NCBI GenBank assembly: GCA_005405945.1
Contig: BJHW01000002.1
Location: 930,001 to 994,000 of the forward strand
DNA length: 64,000 nt
Source: Streptomyces violaceusniger
GTDB taxonomy: Bacteria; Actinomycetota; Actinomycetes; Streptomycetales; Streptomycetaceae
Direction of reading: 5' to 3'
In this document: piece by piece, positions 47,301 to 53,718 of the stretch
Layout: every line of letters begins with the position of its first letter
Numbering within the stretch: the first letter of the stretch is position 1
Notes under the pieces: generated by a model
Seen by the model: the letters and a program-made list of their open reading frames with translations, nothing else
Database searches by the model: none
What the model was told of the DNA's origin: nothing
Translations under genes and position numbers: made by a program

Positions 47301-47459
47301 CGGCTGGCGAAGCGCCTGGAGGCGCTGCTGTGGCGGCTCAACGACGACACACCGGCCGAGGCCACCGCCGAGCACCGCCCCTCCGTGGACGACGGCGCCC
47401 TCGACTCCGCGTCGGACGACGAGTTGTTCGAGTTCATCGACAGGGAACTGCCCTCTTGA
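35301..47459 (+). CDS. Bimodular type I PKS: KS-AT-DH-KR-ACP / KS-AT-DH-ER-KR-ACP (modules 7 and 8)
   Basis: An uninterrupted 4052-residue frame, the only complete assembly-line gene in the window without a frame break. The docking helix MVNVNEAKLVEYLKRV is followed by module 7 (35410-40760) and module 8 (40800-47200). The C-terminus ends FEFIDRELPS, of the second docking class, and feeds a gene starting MSGTEEKLRQYLKR. Stretches of the gene are near-copies of others in the cluster: its first AT of modules 2 and 5, its ACP/KS junction of the preceding gene, and its ER/KR boundary of module 2. The next start is 17 bp downstream. Confidence 0.96.
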   Translation: MVNVNEAKLVEYLKRVSADLHDTRLRLREVEERYQEPIAVVSVACRFPGGVNTPEDLWRLVVDGVDAIGDFPTDRGWDLDSLYHPDPDHPGTTYVRRGGFLYDADRFDPQFFGISPREALATSPQQRLLLETAWEACERAGIDPVSLKGSRTGVYAGTATTGGATSGDLPQKGSEGYAGNAPSLLSGRVSYTLGLEGPAVTVETACSSSLVAIHLACQALRQEECALALAGGVTVMTTPEVFTGFSRQRGLSPDGRCKAFSANADGTGWGEGVGLVLLERLSEARRNGHRVLAVIRGSAINQDGASNGFTAPNGPSQQRVIRQALASARLAPSEVDAVEAHGTGTTLGDPIEADALMATYGRDRPEDRPLWLGSLKSNIGHTQGAAGVAGVIKMVMALRHGVLPATLHAEELTPHVEWDGGGLRLLTEPVEWPNGERPRRAGVSAFGISGTNAHVIVEQAPEEEVVAVSSEVGGVVPWVVSGRGVEALRGQAGALAGWVGGGSGLSAVDVGWSLVTGRSVFEHRAVVVGGDRAELLVGVEALAGGVAHSGVVLSGVAALAGDVGPVLVFPGQGSQWVGMGAELLEVSSVFAARVVECERALAPYVEWSLSDVLRGVGGAADLGRVDVVQPVLWAVMVSLAAVWAGYGVCPVAVVGHSQGEIAAAVVAGVLSLEEGARVVALRSRALRRLAGGGAMASLGVGQERVGRLLSGLGERAAGVGVAAVNGPCSTVVSGPPEGVAAVVAACQGVGERARLIEVDYASHGPQVEEIREELNGVLAGVRPVVGGADEVAFYSTVTGGRVDAAVLGADYWVRNLRERVRFADAVEALLADGHRVFIEASTHPVLILGLQETFEQAGMDAVAVPTLRRDHGGQTQLLHSLAQAFIAGVEVDWRAAFPADPTPRTVDLPTYAFQRQRYWATATGGAGDVGAAGLQRVEHPLVRAAVGLVDGGLVLTGRVSATGGDGWLGDHVVAGTSLVPGAALVEWALRAADEAGCGGIEELALQVPLVLPESGGLRVQIVVGEAAEDGRREVRVYSRPDRDAEPGADPDWVSHAEGVLSPPTAPTAPGTDEELAGVWPPEDAKPLDLEDFYAHAAAQGYAYGPSFQGVRAVWRDGADLLAEVALPEAAGDADGFGIHPTLLDAALHPMLLAADIESADDGVMRLPFAWNGVSLWATGATTVRVRLSPHQSGAAGERGLRVVVADGMGAPVLTVDSLTMRPADPRQLRSVGGRGVDGLFTLDWIPMPDVPDADASDTMGWVVLGEEALHLAEEPGPGGGGVVCHPGLEALVAALDDGTPPPAFAVTYLPADGGPAGAGAAARAADGLAAVGRALELVQGWLAEPRLADARLVVVTRGATSIGDPDEGGESDDGEPNVAAAGLWGLLRSAQAEHPDRFVLLDLHQATAPAVGEVADAVVRAVRADEPQAALRGGRLVVPRLMRAHATGGADEAESGGLSPGGLDPDGTVLITGGTGLLGGLVAEHLVRTWQVEHLVLVSRRGSDAPGAPELAERLNDLGAQVRIVAADVTDADAVADAVAGIDPAHPLTGVIHAAGLLDDAVVTSQTREQVARVWAAKATAAAHLHTATADLPLRMFVMFSSAAGVVGNAGQAGYAAANAFVDALVAHRRALGLPGLSLAWGLWARASEMTGHMGRADLTRLRGMRPLSSERGLALLDAACRFANPLTVAVDFEPAGVAGEDLPAVLRGLVSGRTRRRAAEGGSSAAGLGAELVGLDAAGRLGVVVEVVRGCVAVVLGFGSSGEVRVDAAFKELGFDSLTAVELRNRLSAVTGLRLPATLVFDYPTPRVLAEYLCTRLTGETTGARAPLAVRADADDPVAIIGMTCRFPGGANSPEALWDLVASGKDVIGEFPTGRGWDLDGLFHPDPDHPGTSYANEGAFLYDADAFDAAFFGINPREALATDPQQRLLLEASWEVLERAGIDPVSLKGSPTGVYAGVMYHDYAAGLSGGADTKLEGYAMLAGSGSVVSGRVAYTLGFEGPAVTVDTACSSSLVAMHLAAQALRQGECTLALAGGVTVMATPDVFTGFSRQRGLAPDGRCKPFAAAADGTGWGEGVGVLLLERLSDARRNGHEVLAVIRGSAVNQDGASNGLTAPNGPSQQRVIRQALASAGLSPSEVDAVEAHGTGTTLGDPIEAQALLATYGQERPAEQPLLLGSIKSNIGHTQAAAGVAGVIKMVQAMRHGMLPASLHIDEPSPHVDWESGAVRLLTEAVEWSNGERPRRAGVSSFGASGTNAHVILEQAPAPPEERAPEAEPVSSDPGTVSWVLSARSAEALRGQAAALAECVGGASELSPVDVGWSLVTTRSVFGHRAVVVGDDRAELLAAVEALAGGVSHPGVVQSGAAALTGDVGPVLVFPGQGSQWAGMGAELLGASPVFAARVAECERALAPYVDWSLTDVLRGAEGAADLGRVDVVQPVLWAVMVSLAAVWAGHGVRPAAVVGHSQGEIAAAVVAGALSLEDGAKVVALRSKALRRLAGGGAMASLGVGQERAGQLLSDLGDQAGGVGVAAVNGPSSTVVSGPPEQVAAVVAACQEAGERARLIEVDYASHGPQVDDIREELNEALAGVRPLDMSGSGAAFYSTVTGGRADGSLLDTDYWVRNLREQVRFTDAVQALLADGHRVFIEASTHPVLTLGLQETFEEAEIPAVTVPTLRRDHGGRAQLLHSLAQAFTAGVDVDWTALYPSSPAPRVVRLPTYAFQRERYWLDSRGGRAGDPADLGLVSAGHPLLGAAVELADGRGHVLTGRISARTHTWLGEHVVADAVLVPGAALAEWVLRAADEVGCGGVDELALHVPLVLPESGGLRVQIAVGEATGDGRREVRVYSRPAAGEGEAAATVWVCHAEGVLSPPPDRSDEAPGLGGAWPPAGAAPLGVEGFYDRVAASGYAYGPSFQGLRAVWRDGADVCAEVVLPEAAGEQAGFGIHPALLDAALHPALLIDQLDTHDDTGTTTGTEATDGRVWLPFAWNGVTLWAAGATTVRVRLSPHQETVEGERALRLTVADAVGAPVLTVDSVAMRPASVDQLRAAVAPGSHATDSLFTVEWTPLPLAAGTGEAAAEDDGWAVLGAGGHPDPAALVSSLDDDEHVPPVVLADMTDLTGPTGDGAEDASAEALSATERALELVRGWLAEPRLADARLVVVTRGAVAVDGPESATRVDLAAAAVWGLVRSAQSENPGRFVLLDRDDDRDDDRDDDRGPDPDHGPGHDVEADPHTDALRIAVARAVEMDEPQLALRAGRALVPRLVHAGTGGAGLVGPVAQPEAWRLDTAGTATLENVVPVPCPEVLEPLGAGRVRIAVRAAGVNFRDVMVGLGMVPGQTGLGGEGAGVVVDIGPEVTHVSVGDRVTGVLDQSFGPFAVTDARLLAPIPDAWSFRQAAAVPVAYLTAWYGLTDLAGLRPGESVLIHAATGGVGTAAVRMARHLGAEVYATASPAKHGVLEAMGIDAAHRASSRDLAFEEAFREATGGRGVDVVLNSLAGEFVDASLRLLREGGRLLEMGKTDIRDAELIAAEHPGAAYRAYDLIADAGPDRIGEMLRELGELFASGVLEPPPVRAWPLSRAREALRCLRQARHTGKLVLDVPAPVDPEGTVLITGGTGTLGGRVAEHLVRTWNIRHLLLVSRSGPDAPGAKELVARLADLGAEARIEAVDVTDGAAVHDLVAGIDPTHPLTGVVHAAGVLDDAVVTSQTPERLARVWGPKAAAAAHLHAATAHLRLGMFVMFSSAAGVMGSPGQANYAAANAYCDALAVHRQAMGLPAVSVAWGLWADASGMTGHLAEADLARMSRSGIAAMSGVRALGLMDAACWHGAPQPAAVQLDLRTLAAQPAETLPALLRTLLDSGTTTRRTAATGAPAAGLVAQLTAAPAEERHRILLTLVRTQAAAVLGHTDAGAVSGDTPFKDLGFDSLTGVELRNRLAAATGLRLPATVVFRHPTPSAIAAELRTRLCPAQADTSAPVFGELERLEAAMAGLGAHDEARGRLAKRLEALLWRLNDDTPAEATAEHRPSVDDGALDSASDDELFEFIDRELPS
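35410..40760 (+). other. PKS module 7: methylmalonyl KS-AT-DH-KR-ACP
   Basis: Domains: KS 35410-36670 (VETACSSS, Glu where the others have Asp), AT 36990-37900 (GHSQGE, YASH 37578-37589), DH 38100-38970 (HVVAGTSLVP, HPTLLDAALH), KR 39700-40370 (TGGTGLLG, LDD, QAGYAAAN), ACP 40520-40750. No ER. The product is an alpha-methyl alkene: C16=C17 in the nigericin model, the third epoxidation site. Confidence 0.86.
36678..38040 (+). repeat. Module 7 copy of the three-copy AT tract (frame intact)
   Basis: This copy has six Gs at 36930-36935, where the copies at 5806 and 24732 have five, and it reads through in frame. It serves as the internal reference for judging the breaks in the other two. Confidence 0.9.
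40481..41950 (+). repeat. Duplicated ACP-KS tract, module 7/8 copy
   Basis: Partner of 28232-29700. The KS part is near-identical from the GINPREAL motif to beyond the NIGH motif. The two copies differ by one codon insertion and local changes near 41205-41235, and by a divergent block covering the KS entry. Confidence 0.85.
44913..44955 (+). repeat. Tandem 12-bp Asp-rich repeat in module 8
   Basis: Three and a half copies of GACCGCGACGAC encode (DRDD)n in the KR structural region before the ER, giving a strongly acidic surface loop that continues as a DPDHGPGHD stretch. Confidence 0.9.
45650..46192 (+). repeat. ER/KR tract shared with module 2 (9068-9610)
   Basis: Near-identical DNA at a constant offset of 36582, covering the C-terminal half of the ER and the start of the KR. 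The upstream ER half, which carries the Tyr/Val stereochemical position, is not shared. Confidence 0.85.
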
Positions 47460-47475
47460 CCGTGAGTGAGGACTG

Positions 47476-50400
47476 ATGTCGGGTACGGAAGAGAAACTCC
47501 GCCAGTATCTGAAGCGGGTCACGGTGGATCTCGGGCAGGCCCGCCAGCGGCTGCGCGAGATGGAGGAGCGGTCCCAGGAGCCGGTGGCCATCGTGAGCAT
47601 GGCCTGCCGCTATCCGGGTGGCGTGGGCTGCCCCGAGGAGCTGTGGGAGCTGGTGGCCTCCGGCGGTGACGGCATCACCGCGTTTCCCACCGACCGCGGC
47701 TGGGATCTGGAGGGCCTCTACCATCCGGACCCCGACCACCCGGGCACCAGCTATGTCCGGCACGGCGGATTCCTGGACGGCGCCGACCGCTTCGACGCGG
47801 AGTTCTTCGGGATCAGCCCGCGCGAGGCCCTGGCGATGGATCCGCAGCAGCGGCTGCTGCTCGAGGTGGCCTGGGAGCTGTTCGAGCGCGCGGGTGTCGA
47901 CCCGGTGACGATGAAGGGCAGCCGGACCGGCGTCTACGCGGGCGTGTCCAGCCAGGACTATCTGTCCCGGATGCCGCGGGTCCCCGAGGGCTTCGAGGGC
48001 TATGCCACCACCGGCAGCCTGACCAGCGTGGTGTCCGGCCGGGTGGCGTACACCTTCGGGCTGGAGGGCCCGGCGGTGACGGTGGACACGGCGTGTTCGT
48101 CGTCGCTGGTGGCGATGCACCTGGCGAGCCAGGCGCTGCGGCAGGGCGAATGCGATCTGGCGCTCGCGGGCGGGGTCACCGCGCTCACCACACCGACGGC
48201 GTTCGCCGAGTTCTCACGGCAGCGCGGGCTGGCCCCGGACGGCCGCTGCAAGTCCTTCGCGGCCGGCGCGGACGGCACGGGCTTCTCCGAGGGCGTCGGC
48301 CTGGTGCTGCTGGAGCGGCTGTCGGACGCGCGGCGCAACGGACATCGGGTGCTGGCCCTGATCCGGGGCTCGGCCATCAACCAGGACGGTGCCAGCAACG
48401 GACTGACCGCGCCCAACGACGTATCGCAGGAACGGGTGATCCGCCAGGCGCTGGCCAACGCACGGCTCGCCGCCGACCAGGTTGACGCGGTGGAGGCCCA
48501 TGGCACGGGGACCTCCCTCGGCGACCCGATCGAGGCACACGCGCTGCTGGCCACCTACGGACGGGACCGGCCCGGTGAGCCCGGTGAACGGCCCCTGTGG
48601 CTGGGGTCGCTCAAGTCCAACATCGGCCATGCCCAGGCGGCCGCCGGTGTGGCCGGTGTGATCAAGATGGTGATGGCGCTCCGCCACGAGACGCTGCCGG
48701 TCACCCTGCACATCGATGAGCCGACCCCGCACGTGGAGTGGGAAGGTGGCGGGGTACGGCTGCTGACGGAACCGGTGGCGTGGCCGAGGGGTGAGCGCCC
48801 CCGCAGGGCCGGGGTGTCCTCGTTCGGGATCAGCGGCACCAACGCCCATCTGATTGTGGAGCAGGCCCCCGAGCCGGGTGGCCCTGCCGGGCCGGAGGAG
48901 CCCGAGCCCCAGGACTCCGCCGACCGCGAGCCCGAGGCGGCGGCGACGGCGGTGGCAACGGTGGCGGTGGCTCCGGCGGTGGCAGCGGCGGCTGTGGCAA
49001 CGGCCGTGGTGCCCTGGGCGCTGTCCGCCCGTAGCGCCCAGGCCCTGCGGGGCCAGGCGGCGGCGCTCGCCCGGCGGATGGCCGCCGATCCGGGGCCGTC
49101 CACCGCCGAGGTGAGCTGGTCGCTGGTCACCACCCGGTCGGTGTTCGACCACCGGGCCGTGGCCGTGGGCGAGACGCGCGAGGAGCTGATGGCGGCCGTG
49201 GAGGCGCTGGCCACCGGCGGGACGCACCCGGGCCTGGTCCACACCGGTGGCGCCGCCGTGGCCGGGGACCTGGGCCCGGTGCTGGTGTTCCCCGGCCAGG
49301 GCTCGCAATGGGCGGGCATGGGCGCCGAACTGCTCGACGCCTCACCGGTGTTCGCCGCCCGCGTGGCGGAGTGTGAGCGTGCCCTGGCGCCGTACGTCGA
49401 CTGGTCCCTCACCGATGTGGTGCGCGGCGCCGACGGGGCGGCCGACCTGGGCCGTGTCGATGTGGTGCAGCCCGTCCTGTGGGCCGTGATGGTGTCGCTC
49501 GCCGCGGTGTGGGCGGGCCATGGTGTACGTCCAGCGGCGGTGATCGGGCACAGCCAGGGCGAGATCGCGGCGGCGGTGGTGGCCGGTGCCCTGTCGCTGG
49601 AGGACGGCGCCAAGGTCGTGGCGCTGCGCAGCAAGGCGTTGCGGCGGCTGGCCGGTGGCGGGGCGATGGCCTCCCTGGGAGTGAGCCGCGAACGGGCCGA
49701 GAAGCTGCTGGCCGGGCTGGGCGACCGGACGGCGGCCGTGGGCGTGGCGGCCGTCAACGGCCCGTCGTCCACGGTGATTTCCGGGCCGCCCGAGCAGGTG
49801 GCGCACGCCGTGGTGGCGTGTCAGGAGACGGGCGACCGGGCGCGGCCGATCGAGGTGGACTACGCCTCGCACAGCCCCCAGGTGGACGAGATCGCCGGCG
49901 AGCTGACGGAGGCCCTGGCCGGTGTCCGGCCGGTCGCGTCCAGCGTGGCGTTCTACTCCACGGTCACCGCCGGCCGGATCGACACCACCGGGCTGGACAC
50001 CGGCTACTGGGTGACCAACCTCCGTGAACCGGTGCGGTTCGCCGACACCGTCCGGGCGCTGCTGGCCGATGGCCACCGCGTGTTCATCGAGAGCAGCACC
50101 CACCCCGTACTGACGGTGGGCATGCAGGAGAGCTTCGAGGAAGCCGGGGTCGACGCGGTCACCGTGCCCACGCTCCGGCGAGATCACGGCGGCCCGGTTC
50201 GGCTGATCGAGTCCCTCGCGCTGGCCTTCACAGCGGGCGTCGCGGTCGACTGGACCACCCTCCACCCCACCGGCCCCGCCGCCCCGCGCACCGTCGATCT
50301 GCCCACCTACGCCTTCCAGCGGGAGCGCTACTGGCTGGCCGACTCGGTGTCCTTCGACCACCGGCCCGCGGCGGACGAGGAGGAGTCCCGGTTCTGGGCC

Positions 50401-52538
50401 GCCGTGGAGGGCGAGGACCTGAGCGCGCTCTCCGAGACGCTGAGCCTCCCGGACGACACCTGCCACCGGACCTCACTGGGCACCGTGCTCCCCGCGCTCT
50501 CGACATGGCGGCGCGCCCGGCGTGAGCGCTCCACCGTGGACACCTGGCGTTACCGCGTCGAGTGGCGGCCGGTCAGCGATGGCGCTCCCGCGGCCGTGGG
50601 CTCGTGGCTCGTGGTCCACCCGAAGGGCGCCTCCGACGCCTGGACGGACGCCTGCGTACGGGCGCTGGGCGCGGACGGCGGCCAGGCGCGGCGGCTGGAG
50701 GTGGCCGAGGACACCGACCGCGAGGGGCTCGCCGAGCTCCTGCGCTCCCGGTGCGCCGAGGAGATGCCACCGACGGGCGTCCTGTCGCTGCTGGCCCTGA
50801 ACGACGACGCGTCGGCGCTCCCCGGCGTGGCGCCCGGCCTGACCGGCACGCTCACCCTGCTCCAGGCGCTGGTGGACGTCGCCGTCACCGCGCCCCTGTG
50901 GTGCGCCACCCGTGGCGCGGTCTCCATCGACGACTCCGACCTCCTGGACGCTCCCCATCAGGCCCAGCTGTGGGGACTCGGCAGGGTGGCCGCCCTTGAA
51001 CACCCCGACCGGTGGGGCGGGTTGGTGGATCTGCCCGCGAGGCCCGACACCCTCGACGCGGAGCGGCTGCGCGCCCTGCTCACCGGGGCCTGCGGCGAGG
51101 GCGAGGTGGCGCTGCGCCCGACCGGTGCCTACGGACGTCGGCTGATCCCCGACCCGATCGGCGGCCGTGCCCCGCGGCGCACCTGGAAGCCCAAGGGCAC
51201 CGTGCTCATCACCGGAACCGCCGACGGACCCGCCGCCCATGTCGCCCGCCACCTGGCCGCAGACGGGGCGCAACACATCGTGATGCTGGCCCCCGGAGGC
51301 GCCGACGCCCCCGGCGCCGTGCGGCTGAAGGCCGAACTGGACGCGCTCGGCACCGGACTCACCGTGGCCGACCACGCGCCCGCCGACCGGGAAGCCACCG
51401 CGCGGCTCGTCGAGCGCGTGGCGGAGGAGAGCGGACGGATCGGGACCATCGTCCACACCTCGGCCTCCGGCGAACTGGCCCCGCTGATGGAGCTCACCCC
51501 GCGGCGGCTGGCCGAGGAGATCCGCGCCCACCTGGACGACACCGGGCGCCACCTGGACGAACTCTGCGGTATGGGCCCCGAGGACACCGTGGTCTACTTC
51601 TCCACCGTCGCCGCGTCCTGGGGCAGCAAGGACCACGGCTCCTACGCGGCCGCCACCGCGTGCCTCGACGCGCTGGCGCGGCGCGACCGGGTCGGCGGAC
51701 GGCCCACCGTCTCGATCGCGTGGGGGCTGTGGGACCTGCCGTACGGCGGCGGCACACCGGACGCGACGACGGCCTCGCACACCGAACGCTCCCGGCGGCA
51801 GGGCCTGTCCCCGCTGGACCCCGGCCGGCGCTGACCGCACTGCGCCAGGTGCTCGACCACGGCGATCCGGGCGTCACCATCGCCGATGTGGCATGGGAGC
51901 GCTTCGCGCCGCTGTTCACCCTCGCCCGTCCCAGCAGGCTCTTCGACGGTGTCCCGGCCGCCCGCCAGGCCATCGAGGCCGCACGGGGACCCGCGGAGGA
52001 GACCGGCGCCGACGAGGCGTCGGCGCTGCGGCGGGAGTTGGGTGCCCTGCCCGAGGAGGAGCGGGTCGAGCGGCTGCTGGCGCTGGTACGCGCCCATGTG
52101 GCCGCCGTACTGCACTATCCGGCGCCGGAGGCGGTCGAGCCGGACCGCCCGTTCAAGGAGCTCGGGTTCGACTCCATCGCGGCCGTGGAGCTCAGGAACC
52201 GGCTGCGCGCCGCCGCGGGGCTGAGCCTGTCGACCACGGTGGTCTTCGACTATCCGACGCCTCGCACGCTGGCGGGCCATCTGCTGGCCGAGGTGGACCC
52301 GGGGGAGGCCGACGCGGCACATCCGGTGTCCGGGCACCTGGACGAACTCGAGGCCGCACTGGCCGGGCTGCCGACCGGCGACCCGCGCCGCGCCGCCTTG
52401 GTGAACCGGTTGCAGGCCTTGGTATGGAAGTACGCCGCCACCGCGCAGGAGGCCGATGAGCCCGCGGGCGAGCAGGACCTGGCGGCGGCCACCGCCGATG
52501 AGGTGTTCGCCCTCATCGACCGCGAGCTCGGGGTCTGA
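47476..52538 (+). CDS. Modular type I PKS: docking-KS-AT-KR(degenerate)-ACP (module 9)
   Basis: About 1687 residues after repairing one single-base loss near 51819-51826; without repair the frame stops at 51834. The docking helix MSGTEEKLRQYLKR is followed by KS 47580-48860, AT 49270-50180 (GHSQGE, YASH 49861-49872, methylmalonyl), KR structural and catalytic halves 50520-51830, ACP 52050-52280, and a docking tail ending ALIDRELGV. No DH and no thioesterase are present. The KR nucleotide-binding loop is TGTADGPA (51211-51234) instead of TGGTGxLG and its catalytic Asn is Thr, so it is probably inactive. The docking tail implies at least one further PKS protein, not visible on this strand. The gene ends inside a perfect palindrome that probably terminates the PKS transcript. 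Confidence 0.93.
47580..52290 (+). other. PKS module 9: methylmalonyl, probable keto product (inactive KR)
   Basis: The KR retains Ser and Tyr (codon 51643-51645) and has Trp eight residues before the Tyr, an A-type fingerprint unlike the LDD-bearing B-type KRs elsewhere. Three glycines of the NADPH loop are replaced. A ketone here maps to C13, the spiroketal carbon of nigericin, next to the C12 methyl. Confidence 0.8.
48938..49008 (+). repeat. Low-complexity Ala/Val linker of module 9
   Basis: GCGGTGGCAACG-like units encode an Ala/Val/Thr-rich stretch between KS and AT, in the same linker position as the Glu-Pro repeat of module 1. Confidence 0.75.
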
Positions 52539-52573
52539 CCGGCGGTCGCGGGCCCGGGCCCGCGACCGCCGGT
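52538..52573. terminator. Perfect 36-bp palindrome, likely bidirectional terminator
   Basis: ACCGGCGGTCGCGGGCCC is followed at once by its exact reverse complement, starting at the last base of the module 9 stop codon. It lies between convergent genes. The transcript could fold into a GC-only hairpin with a short loop; no U-tract follows, as is common in Streptomyces. Confidence 0.82.
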
Positions 52574-52851
52574 GCGTCAACCGCTGTGCTCCCGGCATCG
52601 GGGCCCGTTGGCGCGGGCCGCCGGAGAGCTTGCGGGGGAGCGCGGCCGCCTCGCAGGTGCCGTCATCCCCTCGCCGAAGACCGCCACCGCGACGAGTCCG
52701 CCTGGACCCGCGAGTACCGGCTGGTCGACCCGCGGGCCCTCCCCAACATCACCCGCCCGAGCGCCGAACTCGCCGAGGTGACGACCAGCAAATCTTCGAG
52801 GCCACGGTCGGGGCGCTGAACTCGGGATTCGAGAAGGCGGTGCCGTGCCGG
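52574..52851. other. Non-coding gap, possible gene remnant
   Basis: About 280 bp between the palindrome and the thioesterase stop. The plus-strand frame from about 52586 to 52819 reads protein-like near its end (RDESAWTREYRLVDPRAL), but it has no convincing start, ribosome binding site or recognisable family. I see no RNA gene or other signal. Confidence 0.4.
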
Positions 52852-53718
52852 TCAGCGGGCGTCGCCGACCGGCTGGAGGCCGCGGGCCAGGTCGAGCAGG
52901 TCGTCGGCCACCCGTCGGGGGTGCTGGGCGTGCAGATCGTGATCGGAGTCCAGATATTCGCGCATCGTCGCGTGGCGCAGATCGGCCGTGGTCTCCCTGA
53001 TGCGGGAGCGGATGCGGTCGGCCCACTTCGCGTCGGCGCCCTTGGGGATGGCGGGCATCAGCAGGGTGGGCACGTCGATGGCCGCGTACCACGGCCTCGG
53101 CGGCTCGTTCCAGATGCTGTGCAGGATCGACATGTGCTGCTCGGTGGACATGCGCCGGGACAGCGACCCGTCCGCGTTCACCCGCATCGTGTCCACCGCG
53201 GCCTCGATCGCCGCCGGGGACCAGTCCGGGTGGATGGCGCGGAAGTAGTCGCTCACGCTCTGCACGGTGGCGCCCTCCAAGGACGCCGGGCGCAGCGCGC
53301 CGACGAAGGCGTCCCAGGAGGGGAACGCCTTGGCCGGCTCCAGCCAGCCGCCGTCCACCAGCGCCAGCGCGGCGACCAGCTCGGGGTGCTCGGCGGTCAG
53401 CCGCACCGAGATATTGCCGCCCCAGGAGTGACCGGCCACCACCACCCGGTCCAGCCCGAGGGCGGCGGCCGCCGCCACCAGATCCGCGACCGCGGTCGGG
53501 ATGTCGTAGCCGGTCTCCGGGGTGTCGGAGTCCCCGTGGCCGCGCAGATCCACCGCGTACACCGCGTGGCCCGCGGCGGCCAGGTGGTCGGCGACCTCGT
53601 CCCACAGCCGGGCGCTCGACGCCATGCCGTGGACCAGGAGAAAGGGAAGCGACGCCGTTCCCGGCCGGTGCCGGAAATGCAATTTCACATCGTCGGTTAC
53701 GGGCACGGAAAGATCCAT
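52852..53718 (-). CDS. nigCII: Alpha/beta-hydrolase thioesterase, NanE/MonCII type (polyether release)
   Basis: A 288-residue alpha/beta hydrolase. The oxyanion-side HG motif is LLVHGMASS (28-35), the nucleophile is Ser98 in GHSWGG, the acid is Asp122 (ALVDGG) and the base is His263 (DLHAQHP). From memory, the triad established for NanE of nanchangmycin is Ser96-Asp120-His261, so all three residues agree at a constant offset of two. By family this enzyme hydrolyses the finished polyether from the discrete ACP, replacing the missing PKS thioesterase domain. It is transcribed away from the P450, converging on the PKS operon. No Shine-Dalgarno is visible, and a TAGAAT -10-like box lies six bases upstream of the ATG, so the mRNA may be leaderless. 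The symbol is transferred from the monensin/nigericin naming scheme and is not proven. Confidence 0.88.
   Translation of the reverse strand: MDLSVPVTDDVKLHFRHRPGTASLPFLLVHGMASSARLWDEVADHLAAAGHAVYAVDLRGHGDSDTPETGYDIPTAVADLVAAAAALGLDRVVVAGHSWGGNISVRLTAEHPELVAALALVDGGWLEPAKAFPSWDAFVGALRPASLEGATVQSVSDYFRAIHPDWSPAAIEAAVDTMRVNADGSLSRRMSTEQHMSILHSIWNEPPRPWYAAIDVPTLLMPAIPKGADAKWADRIRSRIRETTADLRHATMREYLDSDHDLHAQHPRRVADDLLDLARGLQPVGDAR

Noticed and set aside
3100..52000. Calling the frame-broken PKS genes pseudogenes
   Set aside because: All breaks are single-base losses at G/C runs, flanked on both sides by intact conserved domains. Decay would not give such uniform changes.
50500..52538. A thioesterase domain at the end of the last plus-strand PKS
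   Set aside because: The protein ends with an ACP and a docking helix. No GHSxGG hydrolase motif follows, and release is assigned to the discrete thioesterase.
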